Shown: positions 45,577 through 56,210, counted from the first letter of the stretch. The stretch: 64,000 nucleotides of DNA from Rapana venosa (GCA_028751875.1 CM054138.1:37821427-37885426); one strand, 5' to 3'. The notes: generated by a model not told the origin, from the sequence alone. A program made the numbers and translations.

Positions 45577-45800
45577 ATGTATGTATGTATGTATGTATGT
45601 ATGTATGTATGTATGTATGTATGTATGTATGTATGTATTGTATGTTGTTGTTGTGTGTGTATGTTGTATGTATGTATGATGTATGTATGTATGTATGTAT
45701 GTATGTATGTATGTATGTATGTATGTATGTATGATGTATGTATGTATGTATGTATGTATGTATGTATGTATGTATGTATGTTGTGTGTGTATGTGTGTGT

Positions 45801-45834
<34 letters not shown>

Positions 45835-46090
45835 TGTGTGTTGTGTATGTATGTATGTATGTATCTATGATGTATGTATGTATGTATGTATGTATGTATG
45901 TATGTATGTATGTATGTATGTATGTATGTATGTATGTATGTATGTATGTATGTATTGATGTATGTATGTATGTATGTATGTATGTATGTATGTATGTATG
46001 TATGTATGTATGTATGTATGTATGTATGATGTATGTATGTTGTATTGTATGTATGTATGTATGTATGTATGTTGTATGTATGTATGTATT
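45577..46090 (+). repeat. (TATG)n tetranucleotide tract
   Basis: About 510 bp of TATG with GTGT-rich interruptions, shorter than its 0.9-kb counterpart at 11365-12272. Confidence 0.95.
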
Positions 46091-46179
46091 TTTCATCTCA
46101 ACTTTTCCTGAGTACTTTTTGCAATCTTAGCACTTTTCCCTGAGTACTTTTTGCAATCTTCAGCACTTTTCCCGATTTC

Positions 46180-46370
46180 CCCAGTTGATGATTATGTCAT
46201 TGATAATTGTCATTGATAATTGTGTCATTGAATTGTATCATTGATAATTATGTCATTGAAAATTATGTAATTGGTAATTACGTCATTGGTAATTGTGTCA
46301 CTGGTGATTGTGTCGTTGGTAATTATGTCATTGGTAATTATGTCATTGATAATTGTCATTGGCCAACAAG
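46180..46370 (+). repeat. 15-bp minisatellite (ATTGGTAATTATGTC)
   Basis: About 12 units of ATTGATAATTATGTC and variants. The open frame at 46207-46431 therefore reads as pentapeptide-like repeats (NYVIG), but it has no supporting context and is a repeat shadow. Confidence 0.92.
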
Positions 46371-46496
46371 GGAAACTTTCCTAAAAACTGGTCATGTCAC
46401 ACAAAACGCCTCCTGTCAATTAACCAGTTAAGCAGCAGTAGTAAATGCTCCTTTCCACATCAATGAAGCCGAGCATATATGAAATTTAAGCATAAC

Positions 46497-46870
46497 GTAG
46501 TCTACATGGACCTTGACTACGGAAATGGAAGAGAAAATACGAGCCTTCGAAATCAAATAATTCAGAAGGCTCCTACACATTTTCTAGATGGACCACAGAA
46601 TCAACGAATGAGTGTGACAAAAGATGATCATGAAAGCCTTCTGGCTGTTGTAACGAGGAGGAAGCTGGAGTGGTCTGGTGCTGTCAGGCGTCATGTATCT
46701 TACTCAAGGGCAGACAGATGAAGAAAATGGGTGCAGAACATCAAAGATTGGACCAGCCTTGACTTGACGTGACTGTTGCTGCGAAAGAATGAAGACAGAT
46801 CCGCTTGGAGTGTACCGCGTCTTTCCCGGCGCCATCTTGATCAAGGGACTGCTGCCGCTGATGATGATTC
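46497..46870 (+). pseudogene. LINE C-terminal remnant (FADDIDG family type)
   Basis: Frames give TLTTEMEEKIRAFEIK, FRRLLHIF and MDHRINE, then ESLLAVVTRRKLEWSGAVRR and QNIKDWTSLDLT. These align in order with WTLTADLERR, FRRLLGISYKDH and LTIVKKRKLKWYG of the minus-strand LINE at 10.7-11.3 kb, but at much lower identity, so it is an older, independent copy. Stops and shifts are frequent. Confidence 0.8.
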
Positions 46871-47007
46871 TAAAGAAAAGAATATCCATTCTACATTTTG
46901 CCAAATTAAGACTGTGTATTGATTTGTCACTTTCAGCATTCAATCCCGTGTCCTGGCAAGCTTAAAGAAAGACTAGCATGAGAGGTTATTGTAGCACGAG
47001 CTAGAAA

Positions 47008-47225
47008 AACCACCCCTAAGTCCTTCGGATGAGACTATAAACCGAGGCCCCGTGTGCGAACGCACGCAGAACATCTTGCGCACACGTTAAATCTATTTCC
47101 GCTTTTCATAAGAGTAGGCCATTGTGTGTCGGTGGGAACAGATGGCAGAATTTACAAAACCGCATACCCACGGGGACTAGAGGTAAAAAAGCAAATAAGT
47201 GCTTATTCCATTATCCTCGATATAA
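47008..47225 (+). mobile_element. SINE family A, 5'-truncated copy
   Basis: Central domain CCTTCGGATGAGACTATAAA, AGAGTAGGCCATTGTGTGTC and tail TTCCATTATCCTCGATATAA, ending in an A/G-rich stretch (AAAGAAAG)n. Highly similar to 42000-42215. Confidence 0.88.
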
Positions 47226-47619
47226 AAAAAAGAAAGAAAGAAAGCCCTTTGGCCAGCACTGATGAAAATTCTCACAGCAGGCTGTCCTCTGTCAGCCAAA
47301 ATCACTCTATGAAACATCCACTAAGGAAAAGCTTGACTCGGTTAGTCCGCAAAGTAGCAGGGAAAGATTCAGAACATAAGGTTGTTTTGAAGACACTACC
47401 AGTATTCTCATATCCTCATGATGTGTACATACGGAAGTGCGAGAGGTACGCTTGTGAGCAACAAAAGGATTCAGCTTCATTGCATCTAGCCAAAGCTGTA
47501 AAATTTTCTGGCAGCTGTGAAAGAAGGACATTTATGTTGTACTGTGGGCACTCCTTGTTCTGGAATAGTTGTTTTCTCATGAACTATGAAAGAAGGGCAA
47601 CGTTCAGTTATATGAACTT
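47226..47619 (+). other. Unrecognised open frame upstream of the recombinase
   Basis: The open frame at 47054-47623 begins inside the SINE, so only its part after about 47235 can be native. It reads MKHPLRKSLTRLVRKVAGKD, SEHKVVLKTLPVFSYPHDVY and CERRTFMLYCGHSLFWN. I recognise no domain. It directly precedes the tyrosine recombinase fragment on the same strand and may be the upstream part of the same element. Confidence 0.35.
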
Positions 47620-48297
47620 GTAAAAAGATTTAAGAAGGGTGTTTGTGAAAGAAAAGCATCACTACCAAAGATCATCAAACTTGGGATGTAAAGATTGTGC
47701 TGAAAATGCTAGAAATGCGAGTTCCAGTGGAAAAAACTGACGTTCAAGGAACTGAGAATGAAACTTGTGATGTAAATTTTGCTACTGCCAGGTCAAAGGT
47801 GTCAGACTATTGCTGCACTTGACATATATGATATGTTACTAACAAGGACAAATGTATATTTTAGGTAACCAGTTTATTAAAACAAGAAGAGGACTCCATC
47901 AATCACTGAATAACTCATGGCTTTTGTGGAAAAGGAGGCTGTGTGTGTAGTTCACACTTTGAAAGAATACCTTAGGTGGAGCAAAGAACTGAGGGCTCAT
48001 AATTCCTTCCACCCAACATTTGTTTATCACTCTCCAAGCACCGCACAGAGGGGCTACTAGCATCTCTCGCTGGCTGAAGTGGGCAATGGAAAGGGCAGGC
48101 ATTGACATTACACGCTTCACAGCACACAGTAAGAGGTCAGCTAGTACCTCGGCAGCAAAACTTGCAAACATCATCATGAAAACAGTTGGATCGACAGATG
48201 TTTCCACATTTGCAAAATTCTACGATATGAATGTGAGGCCAACATTGAACATGGACCAGTCTATCATAGAGTACTTATTCAAATGGAGAATGTAGGA
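47620..48297 (+). pseudogene. Tyrosine recombinase/integrase of a mobile element, frameshifted
   Basis: Blocks appear in the order expected for a tyrosine recombinase of eukaryotic mobile elements. First come RFKKGVCERKASLPK and TWDVKIVLKMLEMRV (47625-47720). GQRCQTIAALDIYDM (47791-47835) holds the first catalytic Arg. VCVVHTLKEYLRWSKELRAH (about 47938-48000) follows, then an open frame from 48020 with HRGATSISRWLKWAMERAGI, TAHSKRSAS (the H-x-x-R box) and TFAKFYDMNVR (catalytic Tyr). At least two frameshifts and a stop at 47866 break it. Such enzymes mobilise DIRS/Ngaro-type retrotransposons and Crypton transposons by strand exchange. No reverse transcriptase is seen nearby, so the class is open. 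Confidence 0.82.
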
Positions 48298-48523
48298 CAT
48301 GATTTCTTGGTTACATGTGATTGATATGTTTTGTCTCAAGAACACTGTGGCTCTCAAAAGTCTCATGTGCATAGAGTGGAGGCCTGCAGAGAATGAGCAA
48401 GAATCAAATACGACAAAGCGAGACACCGCCAGAACAGAGTACATGTGCCCACCCATGCAATAGTCTGCATCCATACCATGAAGTAAAATAAAATGCATAC
48501 CATGCAAATGCTCATCAATTTCA

Positions 48524-48643
48524 AATTTCCAGAATTAAAAACGGTATTTTACACACCGTTTATCCATTTATTCTGCATTTCGAGGATGGTGGAATAAGCA
48601 CACATGCCTTTTTTTTTATACACCCAGATCCAGGTTCGATCCC
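48524..48643 (+). repeat. Left arm of inverted repeat downstream of recombinase
   Basis: The 120 bp pair with 49155-49287 as reverse complement with one mismatch and one indel in the compared stretches. The arm includes a relative of the SINE family A tail (GAGGATGGTGGAATAAGCAC) and a box-B-like GGTTCGATCCC. Confidence 0.9.
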
Positions 48644-48734
48644 GTTTGTGCCCGAAAAGTATGGTCACAAATGTCATAATCTAGACTATTCTGTCAATTA
48701 ACATAACAAAACAAGTGCAGGTAACCACTAACGA

Positions 48735-48990
48735 TATCTCAATCATTTTGAAAATTATTCATCAAAGATTCAGACAAAAAGAAACCTACAAAATAATACC
48801 TTTCAATGACAGCATTTTAAGCAATGTTTAAGAAACATGCCTTTGGCCTGATCTGACTCGAGTTTTAGCTCCTGGATGAGCCTTTTTCAGATGTCCAGGC
48901 GATAACTGAACCTTCACTTTGGGTGAGCAAGACAGCAAGACACTTTTCAAAATTTAAGTGTAAATCGCATTTACAAGAATATTTAAGTTT
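48735..48990 (+). repeat. Direct repeat copy 1
   Basis: Shares with 49300-49535 the landmarks GACAGCATTTTAAGCAA, GAAACATGCCTTTGGCCTGA, GCTCCTGGATGAGCC and CAGACACTTTT-like sequence. Identity is moderate. Confidence 0.85.
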
Positions 48991-49154
48991 ATTATTGCTG
49001 TGGCCTTTTTAAGCTGCCATCGACAGACGATGATAAAAAGAGAACGAAAACATGCTTAAAATGTATGTTGCACAAAAATAGGAGAAATTAAACATCTAAT
49101 GAATCTTTATGCCTTTATTTTGGTGATCCTAGTGAAAGGATGCAAATAAGGTTT

Positions 49155-49287
49155 GGGATCGAACCTGGATGCACACAAGAGACTGGGTGTATAAAAAAAA
49201 ATGCATGTGTGCTTATTCCACCATCCTCGAAATGCAGAATAAATGGATAAACGGTGTGTAAAATACCGTTTTTAATTCTGGAAATTG
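49155..49287 (-). repeat. Right arm of inverted repeat
   Basis: Reverse complement of 48524-48643, with about 13 additional bases (CACACAAGAGACT region). The loop between arms is about 510 bp and contains direct repeat 1; direct repeat 2 follows this arm. Confidence 0.9.
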
Positions 49288-49299
49288 AAGTGGTCAATC

Positions 49300-49535
49300 A
49301 TTTTTTATCAGCGATTGAATTTTTAAAAAATCTCTAGAAAATAATATCTTGCAATGACAGCATTTTAAGCAAAGTTGAGTAAGAAACATGCCTTTGGCCT
49401 GACATGCCTCGAGTTTGGCTCCTGGATGAGCCTTCGTCAGAGGTCCTAGCGGCGATTGAAGCGCTGGTACCTTACAACCAGACACTTTTTGGAATTTAGA
49501 AGTGTCAATTGTACTCACAGGAATATTTATATCTA
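49300..49535 (+). repeat. Direct repeat copy 2
   Basis: See copy 1 at 48735-48990. Both share an ending near GAATATTTA. Confidence 0.85.
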
Positions 49536-49639
49536 CTTAAAATAATCTGATACATGAAATTTCATTATCAAGACATGATACTATTATTTGGGATTATTTA
49601 TCCAATAACATTTTGTTTTTATTTTTTCCCCAAAGCACA

Positions 49640-49892
49640 CGACATCTGAGCAACTTCATAGAAACTGAGCACAGCACCTATATGCATCACCAAAAGTAAT
49701 TAATTAAACTATCAATTAAAAAATAGCATAGCCCATTTACTGCCTTGTGTCCATCGCAGTAACTATCAGAACATAGAGAAAAACGTGAACCCGTTCGTTA
49801 AAGCAAATAAAGAAATAATACTTAAAACAGCAAAATGCTTGAGCTCACACACACAACACACAATACACACACACACACACACACACAACACA

Positions 49893-49943
<51 letters not shown>

Positions 49944-50343
49944 AAAGACACACACATATGTATTATATAATATAAATATTATAAAAAGGGTGAAGCAACA
50001 ACAAACAGGTACACGACTCGTCTATAAATTTTAATACTATCTCCAAGAAAACTGATTTCTGCACATGGCGTTGATATGTACGGGATCTCACTGAGAAGGC
50101 AGGGGATGGAGAAAAACATCATTCTATTATCAAGGTGCACAGTGGGTGCTCTTGGCCTGCACTAGAACCAGCACAAAACTTTGCAGGAGAGTTATGGGAT
50201 CTTTCCTTCTTTTTCTCTAAGACCGACACCATTAGCCAACTGCCAAATCACTGGACAAAAATAGTTAATGTCTTGCATTGTCACAATTTTGTTGTTGTCA
50301 TGATTTGGGGATAACTAAACAAGGTAGTCAAGCCATCTTAATT
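49640..50343 (+). repeat. Dispersed repeat family E, copy 1
   Basis: Matches 60930-61385 in the same orientation. Landmarks are GCATCACCAAAAGTAATTAA, ACAGCAAAA, GATTTCTGCACATGGC, ATTAGCCA and the closing ACAAGGTAGTCAAGCCATCT then TAATTTTG. Length differs because of a (CA)n insertion at 49854-49940 here. Noncoding; class unknown. Confidence 0.75.
49854..49940 (+). repeat. (CA)n microsatellite
   Basis: CA repeats with ACACCACAC breaks. Confidence 0.95.
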
Positions 50344-50447
50344 TTGCAACACAGCTGAAATGGTAATGTGAAACGGGGACAGACTGCTGACGTCCTGGCA
50401 AAGAAAGACACAGGCAAATAGACAGGTCTATTGGTTATTACTAAACT

Positions 50448-50852
50448 GTGAAGAGAATGACAAGAACAGACAAGGGTACCTACATGGATGATATTGCAAG
50501 ACAAGCAGAGGAGGCAGCCGCAAAGGGAGAGCAAGGACAGGTGTATAAGATTACTAAGACTGTCAATGGCAAGTACCGGAGCAACACCGAAACACCAATC
50601 CTAGATAAACAAGGCCAAATACTTACCACAGAAGCAGAACAAGATGCAAGATGGGCAGAACATTTCAGCGAAGTTCTCAACAGACCACATCAACTGAAGA
50701 GGCAGATGTACAAGATCCTGAAGCTGATCTCAATGTGAACAGCAATCAAAACACCAAAGAAAGAAGAGATTATAGCAGCAATCAGCTCTCTCAAGAATGG
50801 AAACAACGCAGAACTTTTCAAGGCAGATCCAGAGTTTGCAAAATTTTTTTGC
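50448..50852 (+). pseudogene. LINE fragment, linker and start of reverse transcriptase
   Basis: Reads YMDDIARQAEEAAAKGEQGQ, VYKITKTVNGKYRSN, ARWAEHFSEVLNRP and, after shifts, AAISSLKNGNNAELFKADPE. The same order (RWAEHFQEVLNRPPP, AAIKTFKNGK, LFKADSKLAADILQPLF) occurs in the LINE at 55490-55720, so it is the same or a sister family. Similarity stops within the FKADPEFA region at about 50845, where a different LINE begins. Confidence 0.85.
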
Positions 50853-51785
50853 TAGAAACGCTTTTTAAATGAGACGCAGAACACCCAATGACTTTGTTTA
50901 TGGTGAACTGGGAAGGAAACCCTATATATTTAAATTCGTATGTAAAATGCATAAATTATTGGTTAAAATTGACTAGAATGAATTGTAGTAGATTGCCGTA
51001 TAAAGCATATGTGACTTTGTATAGATTGGACAGAAATGGAAAAAAGAATTGGGCTTCAGGAATTCGAAAATGTTTGTATACTTATGGTTTTGCATATGTT
51101 TGGGAAAACCAGGGAGTACAAAATATTACACAGTTTATGAAAAGTTTTAAACAAAGAATCATAGACTGCAGGTGGCAGGAGTGGCATGATCATATAGAAA
51201 CTAGTCATAGATTTGCAGAGTACAGGATGTTTGTCGAATAATAAAATTGAAATGTACATTGGAATTACAATGAATAGATATGTAAAGAGTGCGTTGACAA
51301 AACTTAGGTTAGGTGTATCAGACATAGCATGTCACCGGTTCAGATATAAAAAGAGGGAACTGATAACGTGACAATGTGCCGGTTATGTCATAGTTCTGAG
51401 GAAAATGAAGTTTATTTCATGTTATGCTGCCCTGTTCTTCATGATTTGAGAACTGAATTAATTCAGCCTAAATTTTATAATAATCCATGTCGCTTTAGAT
51501 TCAATTTACTTATGGCATCTCAAAATGAGAATATACTATATAATTTGGCATTGTATACTTACAAAGCTTTGAGAATATTATATACGGTGGCAACATAATC
51601 TATAGAGCTGTACTACATTTATATTTTTTTACATGGAAGAACGCCTGTTAAAATGTTGTATGATGCTTATAGAAATTCATATTCATATACTTGTGTTGAT
51701 ATCATGTGTATCCCCTTCAGAAAGGGACCTAGGCCTAAATCTGAATAAACGTTTCGCATTCGCATTCGCATTCACATTCCTTGCA
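50853..51785 (+). mobile_element. 3' end of a second LINE, apparently nested
   Basis: Three open segments in two frames: 50888-51241 (INYWLKLTRMNCSRLPYKAY, FKQRIIDCRWQEWHDHI, HRFAEYRMF), about 51240-51371 (NRYVKSALTKLRLGVSD, CHRFRYKKREL) and 51368-51598 (CRLCHSSEENEVYFMLCCPV, LHDLRTELI, NLALYTYKALRI). The CxxC...H...C pattern is a zinc-finger-like C-terminus typical of a CR1-like mollusc LINE. A 3' UTR ends in TGAATAAACGTTTCGCATTC with (CGCATT)n at 51755-51782. Two frameshifts; dead. Confidence 0.82.
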
Positions 51786-51860
51786 AGACTGGCAGACAAA
51801 CAACAACACACGCGGTAATCCTGCCCACTATACACAAGGCACTCTGGAAGAGGATTTAGC
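51786..51860 (+). pseudogene. Possible continuation of the interrupted LINE
   Basis: Just after the nested LINE one frame reads THAVILPTIHKALWKRI, similar to the ADILQPLFTDAWKKEK segment that should follow the FKADPEFA end at 50845. A TTGCAA motif occurs at both junctions and could be part of a target-site duplication. The match is short. Confidence 0.4.
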
Positions 51861-53000
51861 CTGACTTCATCTCAATGTTCAAGAAGCTATACGGCAATTT
51901 GGAGAACTAATTTGGCTATAAACTGTTTCTGGTTCTGTTTGTATTTAATTTTGGCATTATGTGTTTTTACCACTGGCAGTGCCTTTGGCATTTTTGGTGA
52001 CTTAAGGTCATTTACTTTCCCCCGACAGTCTTATCACATACATTCACAACACTACTCAGTATGTTCGCGTTTTTCATAATCAAACTGCTGATTTTGACAT
52101 AAAAGCACATACGATTAATCATATTCAACAAAGTTATGGTAAAATAAACATAGGTGATTCTTTTTAACATTTGATAATTGCAGTTTCTGAAGGCAGTGTA
52201 TTCTAGGTTGGCTTTTTCTATAACCTAAAGCATGTTTGCACTAAAATTAAGCGTATCTAGAATCACTCCTGTGCTCTTTCGACTTTTGTTTCCTCAATGA
52301 ACAAATCAGGAACTTGGGCTGTTCGAAAATGTACTGGCATTTCTTTTGTACCCGAGAAGTGCCCAGCTGTACGGCATCACACAAGTGCAGCTGCCAAATC
52401 TCTGAAGAGTACCTATCCAAGAACCGAAAATCCTGTCAGGTAAAAAAGAAAAAACAAGCAACCCCTCTGATGGTGAGAATGCAAGATTTCATTCATCGAT
52501 GTTTTTTCCTTTCAGAAGATTTGTAACTTGTATCTCCTCCCATCCCCCCATTTGCACAAATAAACATAGCATACATACAAATGTACTGTCATTTAAGTTT
52601 CGCTTTGATAGGGCGTTTTCACATTTTTGGAAATAGCTTTTGCATTAAGACCCAGTTGCATTGGGCTACCTACACTTATTTTCTCCCACTTCAAAAAAAA
52701 AATTGATGTATCATTGGTGATAGGTGAGAAACTGTATCGCCCAAAAGATCTGAGTGTAGGCCATGTCATACCAAAAAACACACGTCCTCTAGCAATGGAT
52801 AAGCTAAATCAATCAGCGAAAATCATCCAATCACATATCCTTTTCTGCATAAAGCAATAATAATATAATTATGTAATTTAGCCATAAGGTATTCTTTTAA
52901 AAAAATCATATGTCAATTCCACATATTAGTTCATTTCTTTTGCCAATATAGTTTCTAGTCAAATTCACAATACAATACAATACAATACAAAGTAACTTAA
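51861..53000. other. No gene seen
   Basis: Just over 1 kb of AT-rich sequence without repeat match except a short (AATAC)n at 52968-52990. Open frames below 80 codons with no domain. Confidence 0.5.
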
Positions 53001-53004
53001 CAGT

Positions 53005-53030
53005 TCCATTATCCTCGATATAAAAGAAAT
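53005..53030 (+). mobile_element. SINE family A terminal fragment
   Basis: GTTCCATTATCCTCGATATA is the last 20 or so bases of the family. Confidence 0.6.
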
Positions 53031-53099
53031 TTTAAAAATGTTAAAAAAACAGTAGGGAATGAGAGAACTCATTTAGCATTGGGGAATGAGAGAGAGAGA

Positions 53100-53101
53100 A
53101 A

Positions 53102-53168
<67 letters not shown>
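53100..53168 (+). repeat. (GA)n microsatellite
   Basis: About 33 GA units. Confidence 0.97.
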
Positions 53169-53171
<3 letters not shown>

Positions 53172-53924
53172 ACGTTATGCTGCCAGTTATACGCATTCAA
53201 GCATACACTCACAACTTTCTCCAGCAAACTTTAGCTATCTGTAAAACCAACCAAAGGCCACACATATGTATGATTTCCACTCCCTCAAAATTGGGACATA
53301 CTTATTCTGAATAGTTATTAATCTTTATATTTAAATTTCCACACTGCAGATTTAACATCAAATACACATTTGGTTTATCTCAAATAATGCACAAACTATC
53401 AAGTTCACAAATTTTTATGTATGGCAATTGACATAACTTATTTTGTAGTCTTTTAGGACATCCACTATCCTCTCAATATGTGGCCTAAACATTTTGGATT
53501 TTTAAAGTTTATAATTCCCGAATCTGGTCATAGTTTTGTCTCACGACAAGTTTTCCTTCTTCGGGTGGGTGTCTTCCTCTGCAACCGCAGCAAGATCAAT
53601 GACCCGACTTGATCTGACTACCCAAGAAATGGCCTATGTGCATTAGACATAACAGCAGGGCCATATTTGGTTAGAGAATAAAATTCATTTTGTACTCACC
53701 CTGTACTTCCGATTAAGGTCACCCTATCGTTTTATCATTTTATCTTTTTTCTCCATACAATCTTCTCTTATTTCCAGCCATAGATTTTACAATCTTCCAT
53801 ATTTATTTTCCACTTTCTTTTATTTGTTTATTTATATATTCTCTTTTTGTTTACTTTCTTGTTTCACTTCTTATTTCTTTCCTGAGTCCTCCTTCATTAT
53901 TTCAACTGTACAAACTCAATCCCC
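53169..53924. other. No gene seen
   Basis: AT-rich sequence upstream of the LINE 5' end. Confidence 0.5.
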
Positions 53925-54227
53925 TGTGGGACTCCCGGGGTATGCTTACAAAGCGAGCATTGCAAGAATAGGATCCCTGTCCTCCAACCAGGCATGTCGT
54001 AAGAGGCGACTAAGTAGAACCCTTCCTCCAGGTTGGGCACAGGGCTAACAACCCTGTCCCGTAAAAAAAAGAGAAGTTACAGAAACAGCAACAGAGAAAA
54101 CTTATACTTTTGCGTGCGAAGGACCTCCCGGGTCCATGAGACTCGTATGAATGCTGATGCCAAACCCGAAAAAAAGCTACCAGCAGGATAAGTTTAGACC
54201 TGAAACGCCACCAAAACTAAGATCAAC

Positions 54228-54840
54228 TAACATTGGATGGTGGGACGATGTATGAGACGGCAAGCTGACACAGGTAACATTAGGATGAAAGATTCAACCT
54301 CCATGTCCTAGGAGTAAGCGAGAGTAGAGGGAAATGGATCTGGGAGAATGAGAACCACCACCGGAGAAACCGTCCTCTACCTGGAGAGATGACGACCAGC
54401 ACCACGAGGGAGTTGCCATCATCCTCAAGAAAGGCTTTGAGCGATGCCTTATGGAGGGGAAGCCCATAACAGCAGACTAATGAGTGCGAGACTGAAGGGA
54501 AGGCACATCAACATTACCATCATCCAGTGCTACGCACCAACCAACAACAACAACGATGAGAGCAAAGACGACTTCTACCACCAGCTGCAGACAGAGACAG
54601 AGAAAGCCCCACGCCATGACCTCATCGTCAATGCCAAGGTCGGAAGTGAAAACACCGACTATGAGAGAGTCATGGGAAAACACGGGGTGGGGAACAGAAA
54701 TGACAACGGGGAGAGACTTGTGGAGTTCTGCGCCATGAACAACTTAATGATAGGGGGGACCCTATTCATGCACCGGGACATCCAAAAACCCGACTTGGGC
54801 GTCGCCGAATGGGAGAGATTTTGAACGAATTGACCATCTG
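54228..54840 (+). pseudogene. LINE endonuclease domain, frameshifted
   Basis: Remnants in shifting frames include WDDVxETAS-like start (near 54240), ESRGKWIWENENHHR, HEGVAIILKKGFERCL, then an open frame at 54444-54824 with HINITIIQCYAPTNNNNDES, DLIVNAKVGSENTDY and GKHGVGNRNDNGERLVEF. The VNAKVG box replaces the usual GDxNA active-site motif, another sign of decay. SDHHLVTAHIQ (the catalytic Asp-His box) lies downstream at 54908-54940 in another frame. Confidence 0.82.
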
Positions 54841-55489
54841 ATGATCAATGGTATGTGAGACGACCCTTTTCTGGATGTGAGAACCAAGCGAAGTCGGATG
54901 CGGAGCGATCATCACCTGGTGACAGCACACATCCAGATGAAACTGAAGAAGAACACAAGACCAACCACCAAGCGCGATTTGATACCCACGATTGAGAGAC
55001 ACCAACGTGAAGTCTGCATTCATCAACGATCTGAGGAACAGATTCCACATCCTGCAGAACAGACAAAAACAGCATGACATAGATACGACATGGAAGCAGA
55101 ATCTGTAAACTTTTACACTGAGAGCAGCAAGGACAACTTTCGGCCATCAAAAGAAGAAGACCAACAATGACTGGATCCAACAAGAGACCCTCAAGCCATC
55201 AAAGAAAGAAGAAGACCAAAAGAGACTTCTGCAAGTAAAGTCCCACCTACGAGAGGAGGCAGGAAAGATTGTACAGAGAGGCACACAGGAAAGTGAAGAG
55301 ACTCGCACACCGTGAAAAGAGAGAAGCCAGGGGACCAGCTGGCACTGAGGCAGAAGAGGCGGGGGCCCAAGGAGAGAAAGGAGAGTTACAAGATCACCAA
55401 GAAAGTATGCAACAAATTTAAGAGGACGCTGGGGCCCCAATCAGGAACAGACAAGGGAAATTTTTGACAACAGAGAAAAGCAAGAAAAA

Positions 55490-56210
55490 GATGGGCTGAA
55501 CACTTCCAGGAAGTTCTCAACCGACCACCACCTACGAGACAGCCGAAAACCCAAAAGCTACAAAAGACTTAGACATTGATGTCAACCCCCCAACAAAGGA
55601 AGAGATAGTGGCTGCCATCAAGACTTTCAAGAACGGCAAGTCACCAGGCCCCGTCCTTGGTGCCAAACTGTTCAAGGCAGATTCTAAACTAGCAGCTGAC
55701 ATACTGCAACCACTGTTCACAGATGCATGGAAGAAAGAGAAAGTACCTGATGATTGGACCAAGGGCTGTGGACGGTGCTTTGAGGAAGGAACAAGCAGGG
55801 TTCAGGAAGCAACGAGGATGTATAGACCAGATATTCACGCTCAGAAACATCATCGAACAGTGCACAGAGTGGCAAAGACAACTGTATGTGAATTTTGTGG
55901 ACTTCGAAAAGGCATTTGACAGCATACACAGAGACAGCTTTTGGAGTATCCTTCGACACTATGGCATACCATCGAAACTGGTACACTTTATCAAAAGCTT
56001 CTATGACAACTTCAGATGCTCTGTGGACCATAGCAACACTGTCTTCGAAGTCAAGACGGGAGTAAACAAGGATGTGTGATGTCGCAGTTCTCTTCAATCT
56101 GGCCATTGATTGGGGTGATGATGAAGACGACAGAAGACACCCCAAGAGGGATTCGCGGAGCCTGTTCTCAACACTAGACACCTTGACTTTGCGGATGACC
56201 TGGCCTGCTG
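55490..56210 (+). pseudogene. LINE reverse transcriptase domain, frameshifted with internal deletion
   Basis: RWAEHFQEVLNRPPP starts the region; AAIKTFKNGKSPGP and LFKADSKLAADILQPLFTDA follow at 55608-55740. Then KEQAGFRKQRGCIDQIFTLR, VNFVDFEKAFDSIHRDSFWS (motif A with catalytic Asp) and HYGIPSKLVHFIKSFYDNFR (55770-56070) appear. FADDLACC (motif C) is at 56188-56211 in another frame. The segment between DDWTKG and KEQAGFR, normally holding the WRGI box, is deleted, as is most of the GVRQG region. Confidence 0.87.

Larger units (their letters stand above)
44345..46085 (-). repeat. Right arm of near-identical inverted duplication
   Basis: The reverse complement of about 12245-13490 plus the adjoining tetranucleotide tract. 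Differences are sparse single bases and repeat-length changes. The sequence CTTTTCCTGAGTACTTTT flanks the arm on both sides (about 44303 and 46103, then again near 46135), so the arm may have entered a pre-existing tandem repeat. Confidence 0.9.

Noticed and set aside
47054..47623. 189-codon open frame as a gene
   Set aside because: Its first 60 or so codons lie in a SINE; the remainder has no recognised domain and is likely part of the neighbouring mobile element.
55723..56079. Domesticated reverse transcriptase gene
   Set aside because: Neighbouring endonuclease and C-terminal pieces, frameshifts and an internal deletion show a decayed LINE.
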